Assembly (NCBI GenBank): GCA_000824845.1
Contig: CCNC01000046.1
Span: 248,001-312,000 of the forward strand
DNA: 64,000 nt
Direction: 5' to 3'
Source: Mesorhizobium sp. ORS 3359
GTDB lineage: Bacteria; Pseudomonadota; Alphaproteobacteria; Rhizobiales; Rhizobiaceae
The notes under the pieces are model-generated. The model saw only the letters and a program-made list of their open reading frames with translations, did not search any database and was not told the origin of the DNA. The first letter of the stretch is position 1. Every line of letters begins with the position of its first letter. Shown here one piece after another: positions 34,888-44,842 of this stretch. A program made the position numbers and the translations under genes.

Positions 34888-36516
34888 TCAAGCCGCCTGA
34901 TTGCCCTTGAACACGGCCGGCGGCAGCGGCTCGCGGCCTAGGACGAGGTCGGCGCCCTTTTCGCCAACCATGATGGTCGGCGCATTGGTGTTTGAGGAGG
35001 GGACGCGCGGCATCACGGAGGCGTCGCAGACGCGCAGGCCCTCGATGCCGCGCAGCCTGAGATCGGGAGTCACTACCGCCATCGCGTCATGGCCCATGCG
35101 GCAGGTGCCGACAGGATGATGATCGGTTTTCGAGGTGCGGCAGGCATAATCGAACAGGTCGTCGTCGCTCTGCAGGTTTGGACCGGGCAGCACCTCGCGC
35201 AGCACGAAGGGCTGAAGCGCCTTCTGGCGCATGATCTCGCGCGCAAGCCTGAGCCCCTTGATCGACATGTCGCGGTCATAGGGGTCGGACCAGTAGTTCG
35301 GATCGATCAGCGGGTGATCGGCCGGGTCGGCGCTCCTCAGCCGCACGGTGCCGCGCGAGCGCGGGCGCAGGAAGGCGGAGTTCAGCGTCACGCCTGGGTT
35401 CTTCAGCTTCTCGACGCCGGCCTCAATGCCGGAGCCGAGGCCGAGATGGAACTGGATGTCTGGCGAGGCGGCTGTCGGGTCGGCGTACCAGAAGCCGCCG
35501 GTCTCGAACAGGCTCGAGGCGACCGGACCCTTCTTGAGCAAGAGGTACTGCAGGCCGGCCCACAGGGTGCGGTGCAGCTTGGCGTAGTTGTCGTAGGTGT
35601 GGTCGCCGGTGCATTCGGCGATGACGAACAGGTCGAGATGATCCTGCATGTTGGAGCCGACGCCTGGCAAGTCATGCACCGGCGTGACGCCGACCGATTT
35701 CAGGTGATCCGCCGGGCCGACACCCGATTGCATCAGGAGCTTGGGCGAACCGATCGCGCCTGACGAGACGATCACCTCGCGTTCGGCGCGCAGGATGGTC
35801 TTTTCGCCACCTGGCTTGTTGACGATCTCGACGCCGATGGCGCGGCCCTTCTCGATGACCACGCGGGTGACGAGCACGTCCGTCCTGACCGTCAGGTTCT
35901 TGCGGGCGCCGATCGGCTTCAGATAGGCGACGGAGGCCGATGAGCGCCGCGCATTCTTTTGGGTCAGTTGATAGTAGCCGACGCCCTCCTGGCTGGTGCC
36001 ATTGAAGTCCGGGTTGAAGGGTATGCCCATTTCCTGGCCAGCGCGGAAATAGGCCTCGCAGATGGGCAGCGGCGAGATCGGATTGGAGACGCCGAGCGGA
36101 CCCTGGTCGCCATGGAAATCGTTGGCGAAGCGCTGGTTGTTCTCGGCGCGCTTGAAATAGGGCAGCACGTCGCGATAGCCCCAGCCGGCGAGCCCCTCTT
36201 CCTTCTCCCAGGCGTCGTAGTCGCGGGCGTTGCCGCGCGTGTAGATCTGGGCGTTGATCGACGAGCCGCCGCCGACGACCTTGGCCTGCGTGTACCAGAA
36301 GACGCGGTCCTTCATGTTTCTCTGCGGCACGGTCGACCAGCCCCAGGAGGCGATGCCCTTGGTCATCTTGGCGAAGCCCGCCGGCATGTGGATCAGCGGA
36401 TGCCAATCCTTGCCGCCGGCTTCCAGGAGCAGGACGGAATTGCCTGGATCCTCGCTCAGCCGGTTGGCGAGAACGCAGCCGGCGGGACCGGCGCCAACAA
36501 TGATGTAGTCAGCCAT
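34888..36516 (-). CDS. GMC-family oxidoreductase (choline dehydrogenase-like)
   Basis: 542 residues. The FAD-binding site begins ADYIIVGAGPAGCVLANRLSE. VVGGGSSINAQIYTRG and VIVSSGAIGSPKLLMQSGVGP are the two GMC signatures, and the C-terminal TDHHPVGTCRMG has the active-site His region. It oxidises a primary or sugar alcohol. The substrate is not certain, as BetA-like proteins are broad. It is 6 bp downstream of the SDR gene in a sugar/alcohol operon. Confidence 0.93.
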   Translation of the reverse strand: MADYIIVGAGPAGCVLANRLSEDPGNSVLLLEAGGKDWHPLIHMPAGFAKMTKGIASWGWSTVPQRNMKDRVFWYTQAKVVGGGSSINAQIYTRGNARDYDAWEKEEGLAGWGYRDVLPYFKRAENNQRFANDFHGDQGPLGVSNPISPLPICEAYFRAGQEMGIPFNPDFNGTSQEGVGYYQLTQKNARRSSASVAYLKPIGARKNLTVRTDVLVTRVVIEKGRAIGVEIVNKPGGEKTILRAEREVIVSSGAIGSPKLLMQSGVGPADHLKSVGVTPVHDLPGVGSNMQDHLDLFVIAECTGDHTYDNYAKLHRTLWAGLQYLLLKKGPVASSLFETGGFWYADPTAASPDIQFHLGLGSGIEAGVEKLKNPGVTLNSAFLRPRSRGTVRLRSADPADHPLIDPNYWSDPYDRDMSIKGLRLAREIMRQKALQPFVLREVLPGPNLQSDDDLFDYACRTSKTDHHPVGTCRMGHDAMAVVTPDLRLRGIEGLRVCDASVMPRVPSSNTNAPTIMVGEKGADLVLGREPLPPAVFKGNQAA

Positions 36517-36522
36517 TGTTCC

Positions 36523-37284
36523 TCACAAGCGTGGCACCGAGAGCGCGCCGTCGACATCGATGACCGATCCGGTCGAAAAGCCGAATTTGTCGGAGGCGAG
36601 CGCCGCAACCACGCCGCCGATGTCGGCGGCTTCGCCCCAGCGTTTTGCCGGCACCAGGCCGCCATCGATCAGCGCGTCATATTTGGCGGAGACGCCAGCG
36701 GTCATATCGGTGCGGATGATGCCCGGCCGCACCTCGAACACGCCGATGTTCTCGGGCGCGAGCCGCAGCGCCAGGTTCTTCACCCACATTGAAAGGCCGG
36801 CTTTCGAGACGCAGTAGTCGGCGCGCTCTGGCGAAGCCATTTCGGCGCTGACCGAGGTGATGGTGATGATCGATCTGGCGGCTTTTGCGGGTGTCGTCAG
36901 CATAGCCTTGGCGACGGCCTGGCTGAGGAACACCGTGCCGCGCAAATTGATGTTCAGCGCGCGGTCGAAATTCTCCGGCTTCAGCTCGAGCAGGTCGCCG
37001 CGAACAACGGCGCCGATGCCGGCATTGTTGACCAGGCAATCGATGCGACCGAAGACGTCCATGGCCGCTTCAACGAGCGCGGCGTGGCCCGCCAGATCGG
37101 CGATGTCGCAGCGGGCGTAGGCAAACTTCGCGCCGCGCGCGGTAATATTCTCGGCAAGTTCGTCGGCGGGCTTGTCGGCGAGGTCGGCGACAAGGATATC
37201 GAAGCCGGCATCGGCCAGTGTCTTGGCGCAGGCCAGCCCGATGCCGCGCGCGCCGCCGGTCACGATGGCTGCAGGGCGGGTCAT
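36523..37284 (-). CDS. SDR-family oxidoreductase (3-oxoacyl-ACP reductase-like)
   Basis: 253 residues. IVTGGARGIGLACAKTLA binds the cofactor; CLVNNAGIGA, ITITSVSAEM and DYCVSKAGLS complete the Ser-Tyr-Lys site. Classified as FabG-like by sequence, but its neighbours suggest a sugar or polyol dehydrogenase. It overlaps the second GMC gene by 4 bp. Confidence 0.92.
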   Translation of the reverse strand: MTRPAAIVTGGARGIGLACAKTLADAGFDILVADLADKPADELAENITARGAKFAYARCDIADLAGHAALVEAAMDVFGRIDCLVNNAGIGAVVRGDLLELKPENFDRALNINLRGTVFLSQAVAKAMLTTPAKAARSIITITSVSAEMASPERADYCVSKAGLSMWVKNLALRLAPENIGVFEVRPGIIRTDMTAGVSAKYDALIDGGLVPAKRWGEAADIGGVVAALASDKFGFSTGSVIDVDGALSVPRL

Positions 37285-38783
37285 GCGGCAAGCTCCGTCT
37301 TGCGGAGATAGTCAGCAACCCGCAGCGCCTGCGCGGCGATCGACAGCGCCGGGTTGACCGCGGCCGAGGTCGGCAGGAAGCCGCCATCGACGACGAACAG
37401 GTTCGGATGGTCATAGGCGCGGCAGAAGGTGTCGAGCGGCGAGGTGGCCGGGTCGTTGCCCATCCTCACCGTGCCGCATTGATGCGAGGGCGTGCGCTTG
37501 TCGAAAGGGCGCGACAGCACGATTGGATAGCCGCAGGCGCGCAGGTTCTCGCGCATCACATTGGTCAGGCCGTCCAGCGACTGCATGTTGGAGCGCCGCC
37601 ACTGCATGACGATCTCCTTGCCGTCGACCATGATGCGGCTTTCGGGATCGGGCAGGTCCTCGCACATCAGGTACCAGTCGACAGCGTGGCCGGCCATGAA
37701 GTCGAGCACGAATTTCGGCATCGTCTTCACATTGGCCTTGAGCATGTTGCCGTCGATCTTGCCGAGCAGCTGCACATTGCCAAGCGGCTTGCCGCCCTTG
37801 CCGTCCGACAGATAGTAATCGTTGAGCATCAGCGTCTTCTGGTAGACGCTGTCGTTGCGGCGACGCGGATCGATCGCCAGCATGGCGCTCGAATTGTGGT
37901 TCATGAAATTGCGCCCGACCTGGTCGGAGCCGTTGGCGAGGCCTTTGCCCTTAGAAGACGGTGAGCGCAGCAGGATGGCGGCCGAGTTGATCGCGCCCGC
38001 CGAGAGGATGACCAGCTTCGGCGACAACCTCTTCTTCGCGCCATCTTGCGTGTAGTGGATGGCGGCGATCGACTTGCCGTCCGGCGCGGTTTCGAGCCAG
38101 TCGACATGGGCACCGGTTTCAAGGCGGATGTTCGGATCCGTCAGCGCCTCGGCCAGCGGGCCGGTCTGCGCGTCGATCTTGCCCTGCCCGGTGTTGGGGA
38201 AGGCGTCCCAGCCGGTCTTGCCTTCCTTCAGCCAGGTCTCGATGTCGACGCCGAGCGGAAGCGAAGCGGGATGCAGTCCGAGACTTTTCAACTCGGCGCG
38301 GGCGCGGGCAATCGCCGGCTCGTCGGGCACCGGTCTAAAGGGATAGGGGATCGAATGGAATGGCTCGGTCGGGTCTTCGCCCAGCGTGCCGCGCACGCGA
38401 AAGAGCTGCTCGGCCCTGGAGTACCAGGGCTCGAATTCGTCGTAGGAGAACGGCCAGGCGGGCGAGACGCCGCCGAAATGCTCGAGCTCGGAGAAATCCT
38501 CCTTGCGGTAGCGGATCAGCACCGCGCCGAAGAATTTCGAATTGCCGCCGACATAGTAGTAATTGCCGGGGTTGAAGGCGGCGCCGCCAGCCTCGCGCCA
38601 CATCTCCTTCGGACGATAATGCTCGTCGAGGAAGATCGAGCGCGTCGAGCGCGCATGCGATGTCGCGGGCAGCGGCTCGCCGCGTTCCAGGATCAGGATC
38701 GAGGCGCCGCTGCCGGCCAAGCCGGAGGCGATCGTGGCGCCGCCGATGCCGGAGCCGATGATGACGATATCCGGGTTTGTCAT
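37281..38783 (-). CDS. GMC-family oxidoreductase (glucoside dehydrogenase-like)
   Basis: 500 residues from the ATG at 38783; the longer frame upstream only reads through a repeat element. The FAD motif is DIVIIGSGIGGATIASGLAGSG; VGGNSKFFGAVLIRYR and LVILSAGAINSAAILLRS are internal signatures. HQCGTVRMGNDPATSPLDTFCRAYD and FVVDGGFLPTSAAVNPALSIAA form the C-terminal active-site part. The pattern resembles sugar-oxidising GMC proteins such as glucoside 3-dehydrogenases. Its position after a sugar ABC transporter supports that. Confidence 0.9.
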   Translation of the reverse strand: MTNPDIVIIGSGIGGATIASGLAGSGASILILERGEPLPATSHARSTRSIFLDEHYRPKEMWREAGGAAFNPGNYYYVGGNSKFFGAVLIRYRKEDFSELEHFGGVSPAWPFSYDEFEPWYSRAEQLFRVRGTLGEDPTEPFHSIPYPFRPVPDEPAIARARAELKSLGLHPASLPLGVDIETWLKEGKTGWDAFPNTGQGKIDAQTGPLAEALTDPNIRLETGAHVDWLETAPDGKSIAAIHYTQDGAKKRLSPKLVILSAGAINSAAILLRSPSSKGKGLANGSDQVGRNFMNHNSSAMLAIDPRRRNDSVYQKTLMLNDYYLSDGKGGKPLGNVQLLGKIDGNMLKANVKTMPKFVLDFMAGHAVDWYLMCEDLPDPESRIMVDGKEIVMQWRRSNMQSLDGLTNVMRENLRACGYPIVLSRPFDKRTPSHQCGTVRMGNDPATSPLDTFCRAYDHPNLFVVDGGFLPTSAAVNPALSIAAQALRVADYLRKTELAA

Positions 38784-38795
38784 GGTTCTTTGTTT

Positions 38796-38847
38796 TGATG
38801 CATGTCGTTGCCCCAACACCGGACCCACTTTTGGGCGACATGCATCA
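38796..38847. repeat. CCCACTTTTGGG-type palindromic intergenic repeat
   Basis: TGATGCATGTCG at the left pairs with CGACATGCATCA at the right, around a centre with ACCGGACCCACTTTTGGG. It overlaps the stop codon of the ABC ATPase gene by three bases and lies just upstream of the GMC start. A decayed relative is at 16984-17018. Such elements are common between rhizobial genes. Confidence 0.75.
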
Positions 38848-39960
38848 GAGGATGCGCTTCTCGGTCGCCGGGTCGAAGAACACCGCCTTACTGAGGTTGA
38901 AGGCCAAGGGCGTGCTGGTGCCGGGCTGGATCCTGGCATCGGCTCTCAGCCGCGCCACCACGCCCTTGCCGCCGAGATTGGTGACTGCGAAGGTGTCGGA
39001 GCCGGCCGGCTCCACCACCTCGATATGGCAGTCGGCGGTAGCGATGGCGGACCCGTTGCGTTCCGCGCCCTCAGGGTCGGTCAGCGCTTCGGGGCGAACG
39101 CCGAAGATGACCTGCTTGTCCTTGAAGGCCGCAAGGCCGGCGGGCGCGCCTGGCATCGGCAGCACGATCGGCTGGCGCGACTCGCGGTCCAGCACCACCG
39201 ACAACCCGCTGCCATTGCCGTCGATCTTAGCCGGGATCAGGTTCATCGCCGGCGAGCCCATAAAGTCGGCGACGAAGATGTTGGTCGGGTTGTTGTAGAT
39301 CTCGGCCGGTGTGCCGAATTGCTGCACCTCGCCGTCGCGCATCACGGCGATCTTGGTCGCTAGCGTCATCGCCTCGATCTGGTCGTGGGTGACATAGACG
39401 ATCGTCGTGCCGGTGGTGGCATGCAGGCGCTTGATCTCGATGCGCATGTCGACGCGCAGCTTGGCGTCGAGGTTCGAAAGCGGCTCGTCGAACAGGAAGA
39501 GTTTGGGGTCGCGCACCAGCGCCCGGCCCATGGCGACGCGCTGGCGCTGGCCGCCGGAAAGCTGGCTGGGCTTGCGGTTGAGCAGGTGACCGATCTGCAG
39601 GATCTTGGCGACCTTGTCGATCGCCGCCCGGCGCTCGGCGGCCGGCACGCCGCGCATCTCCATGCCGAAGGCGATGTTCCCGGCCACCGTCATGTTGGGG
39701 TAGAGCGCGTAGCTCTGGAACACCATGGCGATGTCGCGCTTTGAAGGATGCAGGTCATTGATGGCACGACCGTCGACACGGATCTCACCCTCGGTGATCT
39801 GCTCCAGGCCGGCGATGGTGTTGAGCAGCGTGGACTTGCCGCAGCCGGACGGGCCGACCAGCACCAGGAAGCCGCCCTTTTCGAGCTCGACATTGATGCC
39901 CTTCAGGATCTCGACGCTCCCGAAGCGCTTCTTCAGCCCATCAATTTCCAGAAAAGCCAT
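38845..39960 (-). CDS. Sugar ABC transporter ATP-binding protein (UgpC/MalK-like)
   Basis: 371 residues. Walker A GPSGCGKSTLL, signature LSGGQRQRVAMGRALVRDP, Walker B LFLFDEPLSNLDAKLR and VTHDQIEAMTLATKI are present. The FVADFMGSPAMNLIPA segment starts the C-terminal regulatory domain typical of carbohydrate importers (CUT1 class). Its stop overlaps a palindromic repeat. Confidence 0.95.
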   Translation of the reverse strand: MAFLEIDGLKKRFGSVEILKGINVELEKGGFLVLVGPSGCGKSTLLNTIAGLEQITEGEIRVDGRAINDLHPSKRDIAMVFQSYALYPNMTVAGNIAFGMEMRGVPAAERRAAIDKVAKILQIGHLLNRKPSQLSGGQRQRVAMGRALVRDPKLFLFDEPLSNLDAKLRVDMRIEIKRLHATTGTTIVYVTHDQIEAMTLATKIAVMRDGEVQQFGTPAEIYNNPTNIFVADFMGSPAMNLIPAKIDGNGSGLSVVLDRESRQPIVLPMPGAPAGLAAFKDKQVIFGVRPEALTDPEGAERNGSAIATADCHIEVVEPAGSDTFAVTNLGGKGVVARLRADARIQPGTSTPLAFNLSKAVFFDPATEKRIL

Positions 39961-39981
39961 GGTCGTTCCTTCCGAATGGGG

Positions 39982-40926
39982 TCAGCCCTTGACCGCGCCG
40001 GCCATCAGCCCGCGCACGAAATAGCGGCCGGCGACGACGTAGACGATCAGGGTGGGGAGCGCGGCGATCATCGCCGCGGCCATGTTGACATTGTACTCGA
40101 CGACGCCGGTCGAGGTGTTCACGACATTGTTCAGCGCCACCGTCATCGGCATCACGTCGCCGGAGCCGGCATAGGCGGAGGCGAACAGGAAGTCGTTCCA
40201 GATGTTGGTGAACTGGTAGATCACCGTCACAACGATGATCGGCAGCGAATTGGGCAGCATGATGCGGCGGAAGATCTGGAAGAAGGAGGCGCCGTCAACC
40301 TGCGCCGCCTTGATCAACTCGGTCGGGAAGGCTTCGTAATAGTTGCGGAAGAAAAGCGTGGTGAAGCCAAGGCCGTAGACCACGTGAACGAAGACGAGAT
40401 TGACGGTCGAATTGCCAAGGCCAAAATTGAAGCCGGTGGCGTTCTGCAAGGTGGCGCCGAAGCGTCCGAGGCTGCCGAGAATGGTCGCCATCGGCAACAG
40501 CACCGACTGGAACGGGATGAAGCAGGCGAACAGCATCATCGCGAAGACCAGCGTGTGGCCACGGAAGCGCCATTTGGTCAACACATAGCCGTTCAAAGCG
40601 CCCAGCAGCGTCGAGATCAGCACCGCCGGCACGACCATCTTGATAGAGTTCCAGAAATAGCCCTTCATGCCGACGCAGGTCAGACCCGAGCAAACTTCGC
40701 TCCACGCCTTTATCCATGGTGCGAAAGTCGGCGCATGCGGCAGCGCCAGCATGTTGCCGTTCTGGATCTCGTCCATCGTCTTGAACGAGGTCACCAGCAT
40801 GACGAACAGCGGCATCAGGTAGAAGATCGCGAAAAGCGCGAGCAAGCCGTAGATGACGATGCGGTTGATCGTCCTGGCGCTCAGGCCGCTCGAAGCCTGG
40901 CGGGCGGGTGAAGTGACGGCGCTCAT
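39982..40926 (-). CDS. Sugar ABC transporter permease (MalG-like)
   Basis: 314 residues, six helices beginning RIVIYGLLALFAIFYLMPLFVMLVTS. The coupling loop reads ELIKAAQVDGASFFQIFRRIMLPNSLPI. An insert of about 30 residues after helix 1 contains two Cys (EVCSGLTCVGMKG), probably periplasmic. It overlaps the other permease gene by 4 bp. Confidence 0.93.
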   Translation of the reverse strand: MSAVTSPARQASSGLSARTINRIVIYGLLALFAIFYLMPLFVMLVTSFKTMDEIQNGNMLALPHAPTFAPWIKAWSEVCSGLTCVGMKGYFWNSIKMVVPAVLISTLLGALNGYVLTKWRFRGHTLVFAMMLFACFIPFQSVLLPMATILGSLGRFGATLQNATGFNFGLGNSTVNLVFVHVVYGLGFTTLFFRNYYEAFPTELIKAAQVDGASFFQIFRRIMLPNSLPIIVVTVIYQFTNIWNDFLFASAYAGSGDVMPMTVALNNVVNTSTGVVEYNVNMAAAMIAALPTLIVYVVAGRYFVRGLMAGAVKG

Positions 40927-41882
40927 CGCGACTTCTCCCTGAGCTCGGAATAGAGATACGGAACAATGATGGCCGTGATGGTCATCAGCATGATCACGGC
41001 GCTGGCCGAACCGACGGCCATCTCGTTGCGCTTGAAAGTGAACTCATACATGAAGTTGGAGGGCAGCCAGGCCGAGCCGCCGGGGCCGCCGCTGGTCAGC
41101 GCCACGACCAGGTCATAGGACTTGATGGCCAGATGCGCGAGCACGATGAAGGCCGAGAGGAAGACGGGCCGCAGCAGCGGAATGACGATGCGGCGGTAAA
41201 GCTGGAAGGTGGAAGCGCCGTCGATCTGCGCCGCCTTCATGATCTCGCCGTCGATACCGCGCAGGCCGGCCAGGAACATCGCCATGATGAAGCCGGAAGC
41301 CTGCCAGACGCCGGCGATGACGACCGTGTAGATGACGAAATCCTTGTTCTTGATCCAGTCGAAGTGGAAGCTCGTCCAGCCCCATTGGTGCAGCGTCTGC
41401 TCCAGACCGAGGCCGGGGTCGAGGAACCATTTCCAGGCGACGCCGGTGACGATGAAGGAAAGCGCCATCGGATAGAGATAGATCGGCCGCAGCACGCCTT
41501 CGCCGCGGATCTTCTGGTCGAGCAGGATAGCCACGAACAGGCCGAGCGCCAGGCAGATGGCGATATAGAGGAAGCCAAAAATGCCCATATTGGTGATCGA
41601 GGTGTACCAGCTCGAGGGCGGGTCGCTCTCGAAAGTCCAGCGCCACAGCCGCTGATAGGCACGGGGGCCGGTGATGGCGTAGGACGGGAAAGTCTTGGAG
41701 TTGGTGAAGGACAGATAGATCGTCCACAGGATGAAGCCGTAGACGAAGACGATCGTCGCGGCGAAGCTCGGCGCCAGAACGATCTTCGGCAACAGGTCCT
41801 GCAGCCGCGACCGGACCGACGCGCCGGGACGGGCGTCGTGCTCCGGTGTCAGCTTGATCTGGGTTTCGGCAACTGTGCTCAT
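40923..41882 (-). CDS. Sugar ABC transporter permease (MalF-like)
   Basis: 319 residues from the ATG at 41882; a start 66 bp upstream is possible but adds a Pro/Arg-rich leader unlike the family. Helix 1 is FAATIVFVYGFILWTIYLSFTNS. The EAA loop reads EIMKAAQIDGASTFQLYRRIVIPLLRPV. It forms the channel with the MalG-like partner. Confidence 0.92.
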   Translation of the reverse strand: MSTVAETQIKLTPEHDARPGASVRSRLQDLLPKIVLAPSFAATIVFVYGFILWTIYLSFTNSKTFPSYAITGPRAYQRLWRWTFESDPPSSWYTSITNMGIFGFLYIAICLALGLFVAILLDQKIRGEGVLRPIYLYPMALSFIVTGVAWKWFLDPGLGLEQTLHQWGWTSFHFDWIKNKDFVIYTVVIAGVWQASGFIMAMFLAGLRGIDGEIMKAAQIDGASTFQLYRRIVIPLLRPVFLSAFIVLAHLAIKSYDLVVALTSGGPGGSAWLPSNFMYEFTFKRNEMAVGSASAVIMLMTITAIIVPYLYSELREKSR

Positions 41883-42008
41883 CGGCTTGTCCAGTTCCGG
41901 TTGGTCGGAAACCGCCCGGCGCGAAAACGCACCAGGGTTGTCCCACACCTTTTGTCGACAGGAGGACCTCCCCCGCCGAAGCGGGGGAGACCTGAGTTCA
42001 AGCGATCC

Positions 42009-43262
42009 TTACTTGGCGTCGTCGATCGCCTTGACCAGTTCGGTCACGGCCTCGTCGGAGGTCTTGATCTGACCATGGACGAATTTCGACACGACGTCCT
42101 TGTAGGCGTTGGCGACGGCGGGCGGAGCGCCGTAGCCCTGCGCCAGCGAGCCGAACAGCGTGCCGCCTTCGTTGGCCTTCTTCAGGTCGGCGATGCCCTT
42201 CTTGCCGCAGGCGTCGAAGTCGGTGTCCGGCACGTCAGTGCGGGCCGGGACCGAGCCCTTCACCACGTTGAAAGCCGACTGGAAGCTCTTCGACAAAGTG
42301 GCGGTGGCCAGTGCTACCTGGGCGGCCTTGCGGTCGTCCGGAACGTTGAACATGCCGAACATGTCGGAGTTGTAGACCACCGAGCCATCGGTGCCCGGGA
42401 AGCGGTAGCAGAGGAAGTCGGTGCCCGGGGTCTTGTTGGCGGCGTGGAACTCGCCCTTGGCCCAGTCGCCCATGACCTGAACCAGCGCGTCGCCCTTGAT
42501 GACCATGGCGGTGGCGAGGTTCCAGTCGCGGCCCGAGAAGTTCGGGTCGACATAGGTGACGAGCTTGGCGAGGTTGTCGAACGACTTCTTCATCGTATCA
42601 GACTTGAGCGAGTCTTCATCGAGGTCGTTCATCGCCTTCTTGTAGAACTCCGGCCCGCCGGTCGACAGCACGACGGAGTCGAACATGGTGGCTTCCTGCC
42701 AGTTCTGGCCGCCGAGCGCGAGCGGGATGACGCCCGCGGCCTTGGCCTTGTCGAGCAGCGCCACGAAGTCATCGAAGGTCTTCGGCTCGGTGCCGCCGAT
42801 CTTGTCCATCACCGCCTTGTTGATCCACAGCCAGTTGACGGAGTGGACGTTGACCGGAGCCGCGACCCACTTGCCGTCATAGACGGAGAACTTCTGCAGG
42901 GCGGCCGGAACCGACTTGTCCCAGCCTTCCTTCTTGGCGGTCTCGGTCAGGTCGCCCATGACGCCGGCGGCGGCATAGTCGAGCACGGTGTAGCCGAGCA
43001 TCTGCGAGGCGGTCGGGTAGTTGCCGGCCGCGACCATCGCCTTCAGCGCGGTCATGGCGGCGTCGCCGCCGCCGCCGGCCACCGGCACGTCCTTCCAGGC
43101 ATAGCCTTCCTTCGCCAGATCCTGCTTCAGCACGTTCAGGGCAGCCGCTTCGCCGCCCGACGTCCACCAATGCAGCATCTGCACTTCCTTGACGTCCGCG
43201 GCATGCGCCGAGAACGCAAAGCTCGTCGCAAGAGCCGTTCCGATAAGCAGTTTGTGCAACAT
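42009..43262 (-). CDS. Sugar ABC transporter substrate-binding protein
   Basis: 417 residues. The signal peptide [21 protein letters not shown] is followed by [21 protein letters not shown], the opening of carbohydrate-binding proteins of family 1. [20 protein letters not shown] and [14 protein letters not shown] are also typical. It is the first gene of the ABC operon, in the order binding protein, two permeases, ATPase. Confidence 0.94.
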   Translation of the reverse strand: MLHKLLIGTALATSFAFSAHAADVKEVQMLHWWTSGGEAAALNVLKQDLAKEGYAWKDVPVAGGGGDAAMTALKAMVAAGNYPTASQMLGYTVLDYAAAGVMGDLTETAKKEGWDKSVPAALQKFSVYDGKWVAAPVNVHSVNWLWINKAVMDKIGGTEPKTFDDFVALLDKAKAAGVIPLALGGQNWQEATMFDSVVLSTGGPEFYKKAMNDLDEDSLKSDTMKKSFDNLAKLVTYVDPNFSGRDWNLATAMVIKGDALVQVMGDWAKGEFHAANKTPGTDFLCYRFPGTDGSVVYNSDMFGMFNVPDDRKAAQVALATATLSKSFQSAFNVVKGSVPARTDVPDTDFDACGKKGIADLKKANEGGTLFGSLAQGYGAPPAVANAYKDVVSKFVHGQIKTSDEAVTELVKAIDDAK

Positions 43263-43320
43263 GTACTACCTCCCTTGTTGCATTCACATAACCGGCGGGT
43301 GTCCGCCGGGGTCTCCCAAC

Positions 43321-44832
43321 TCAGCCGACCCACCAACCGGTGCGCTGGCCGCGATGAAACTGGATCGTCTTTTCCTCGGTATAGTCCTCGACAGCGCGTT
43401 TGCCGAGTTCGCGTCCCAGACCGGACTGCTTGTAACCCCCGAAAGGCAGCTCTGGGTAACCTTCCATGAACGTGTTCACCCAGACCGTCCCCGAACGCAC
43501 ACCGCGCGCCACCGACATGCATGTGTCGATGCTGGCGCTCCACACCCCTGCAGACAAACCATAGGGCGTGTTGTTGGCAATGTGCAATGCCTTTTCAATC
43601 GTTTCAAAAGTGAGCACGGACAGCACCGGACCGAACACTTCCTCGCGCGCAATCGCCATGTCTTCCGTGACGTTTCGGACGATGGTCGGATCGAGATATT
43701 GGCCGGCGTTGGATTGAAGCCGAGTGCCGCCGGCAAAAACGCTGCCGCCGTCGGTTTGCGCCGCCGTTACATAGCCGGCTACCTTTTCCATATGGTCGGC
43801 CGAGATCATGGCGCCGACCTTGGTGCGGTCGTCGAGCGGATCGCCGACGCGGACCTTTTCAGCCAACGCCTTGACTGCGCCGAGGAAGTCTTCCGCGATC
43901 GCCGCATGCACGATCAGGCGGCTGCCGGCATTGCAGCATTCGCCGGCATTGAAGAAGGCGCCGAACACCGCGGCATCGGCCGCGGCTTCGAGGTCGGCAT
44001 CGGGGAAGACGATCTGGCCGTTCTTGCCGCCGAGCTCCATCGAGACCTTCTTCAAGGAGTTCGAGGCAGCGGCCATGGTCATCTTGCCGACGCGGGTCGA
44101 GCCGGTGAAGGAGACCATCTCGACCAGCGGATGGCTGACCATCGGCGCGCCGACATCAGCGCCGAAACCTGCGAGGATGTTGACGACGCCCGCCGGCAGG
44201 CCGGCTTCGAGCAGGATGTCGCCGAGAACGAAGGTCGAGGCCGAGGTCAGTTCGCTCGGCTTGACCACCGCCGTGCAGCCGGCGGCGAGCGCGAAGGGCA
44301 GCTTTTGGCTGACGATCAGGAAGGGGAAGTTCCACGGCGTGATGATCGAGACGACGCCGATCGGTTCGCGCAGCACGACGCCCAGCATATCCTCGCCGAG
44401 ATTGGCGTAGCTCTCGCCATGCAGCGTGCGGGCAAGCGAGGCGGCATAGCGCCAGATGTCGATCGCGCCGCCGATCTCGCCGCGCGCCTGGGCGATCGGC
44501 TTGCCGGATTCCAGCGCATCGAGCCGGGCGATCTCCTCCAACCGGGCCTCGATCAGGTCCGCAGTCTTCAGCAGAACCGCGGCGCGTTCTGACGCTTTCA
44601 TGCGCGGCCATGGGCCTGTCTCGAAGGCCTTGTGCGCGGCCTGCACCGCTGCTTCCACTTCCGCCGCGCCGGCCTGGGCGTAACGCGACACCGCAAACCC
44701 GTGGCCGGGGCTCACGCGCTCGATCGTTCGGCCGTCGCGGGCGTCGACATGCTTGCCGTCAATCAGCAGCTTGTAGGCTTTCGGCGTTTGAGACGCCTCG
44801 GCAGGCATGGCAATGTTGAGCGGTGCGTTCAT
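43321..44832 (-). CDS. Aldehyde dehydrogenase (betaine aldehyde dehydrogenase-like)
   Basis: 503 residues. VSIITPWNFPFLIVSQKLP and FTGSTRVGKMTMAAA bind NAD; KVSMELGGKNGQIVF carries the general base and FFNAGECCNAGSRLIVH the Cys nucleophile. EEVFGPVLSVLTF and the C-terminal GGYKQSGLGRELGKRAVEDYTEEK are conserved. It may act on an aldehyde from the GMC oxidation steps nearby. It lies 10 bp after the enoyl-CoA hydratase gene. Confidence 0.94.
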   Translation of the reverse strand: MNAPLNIAMPAEASQTPKAYKLLIDGKHVDARDGRTIERVSPGHGFAVSRYAQAGAAEVEAAVQAAHKAFETGPWPRMKASERAAVLLKTADLIEARLEEIARLDALESGKPIAQARGEIGGAIDIWRYAASLARTLHGESYANLGEDMLGVVLREPIGVVSIITPWNFPFLIVSQKLPFALAAGCTAVVKPSELTSASTFVLGDILLEAGLPAGVVNILAGFGADVGAPMVSHPLVEMVSFTGSTRVGKMTMAAASNSLKKVSMELGGKNGQIVFPDADLEAAADAAVFGAFFNAGECCNAGSRLIVHAAIAEDFLGAVKALAEKVRVGDPLDDRTKVGAMISADHMEKVAGYVTAAQTDGGSVFAGGTRLQSNAGQYLDPTIVRNVTEDMAIAREEVFGPVLSVLTFETIEKALHIANNTPYGLSAGVWSASIDTCMSVARGVRSGTVWVNTFMEGYPELPFGGYKQSGLGRELGKRAVEDYTEEKTIQFHRGQRTGWWVG

Positions 44833-44842
44833 CGTTTCTTCT

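Noticed and set aside
41133-43469. A 778-codon plus-strand frame opposite the sugar ABC genes.
   Set aside because: It is a shadow of the permease and binding-protein genes; composition is that of antisense GC-rich code.
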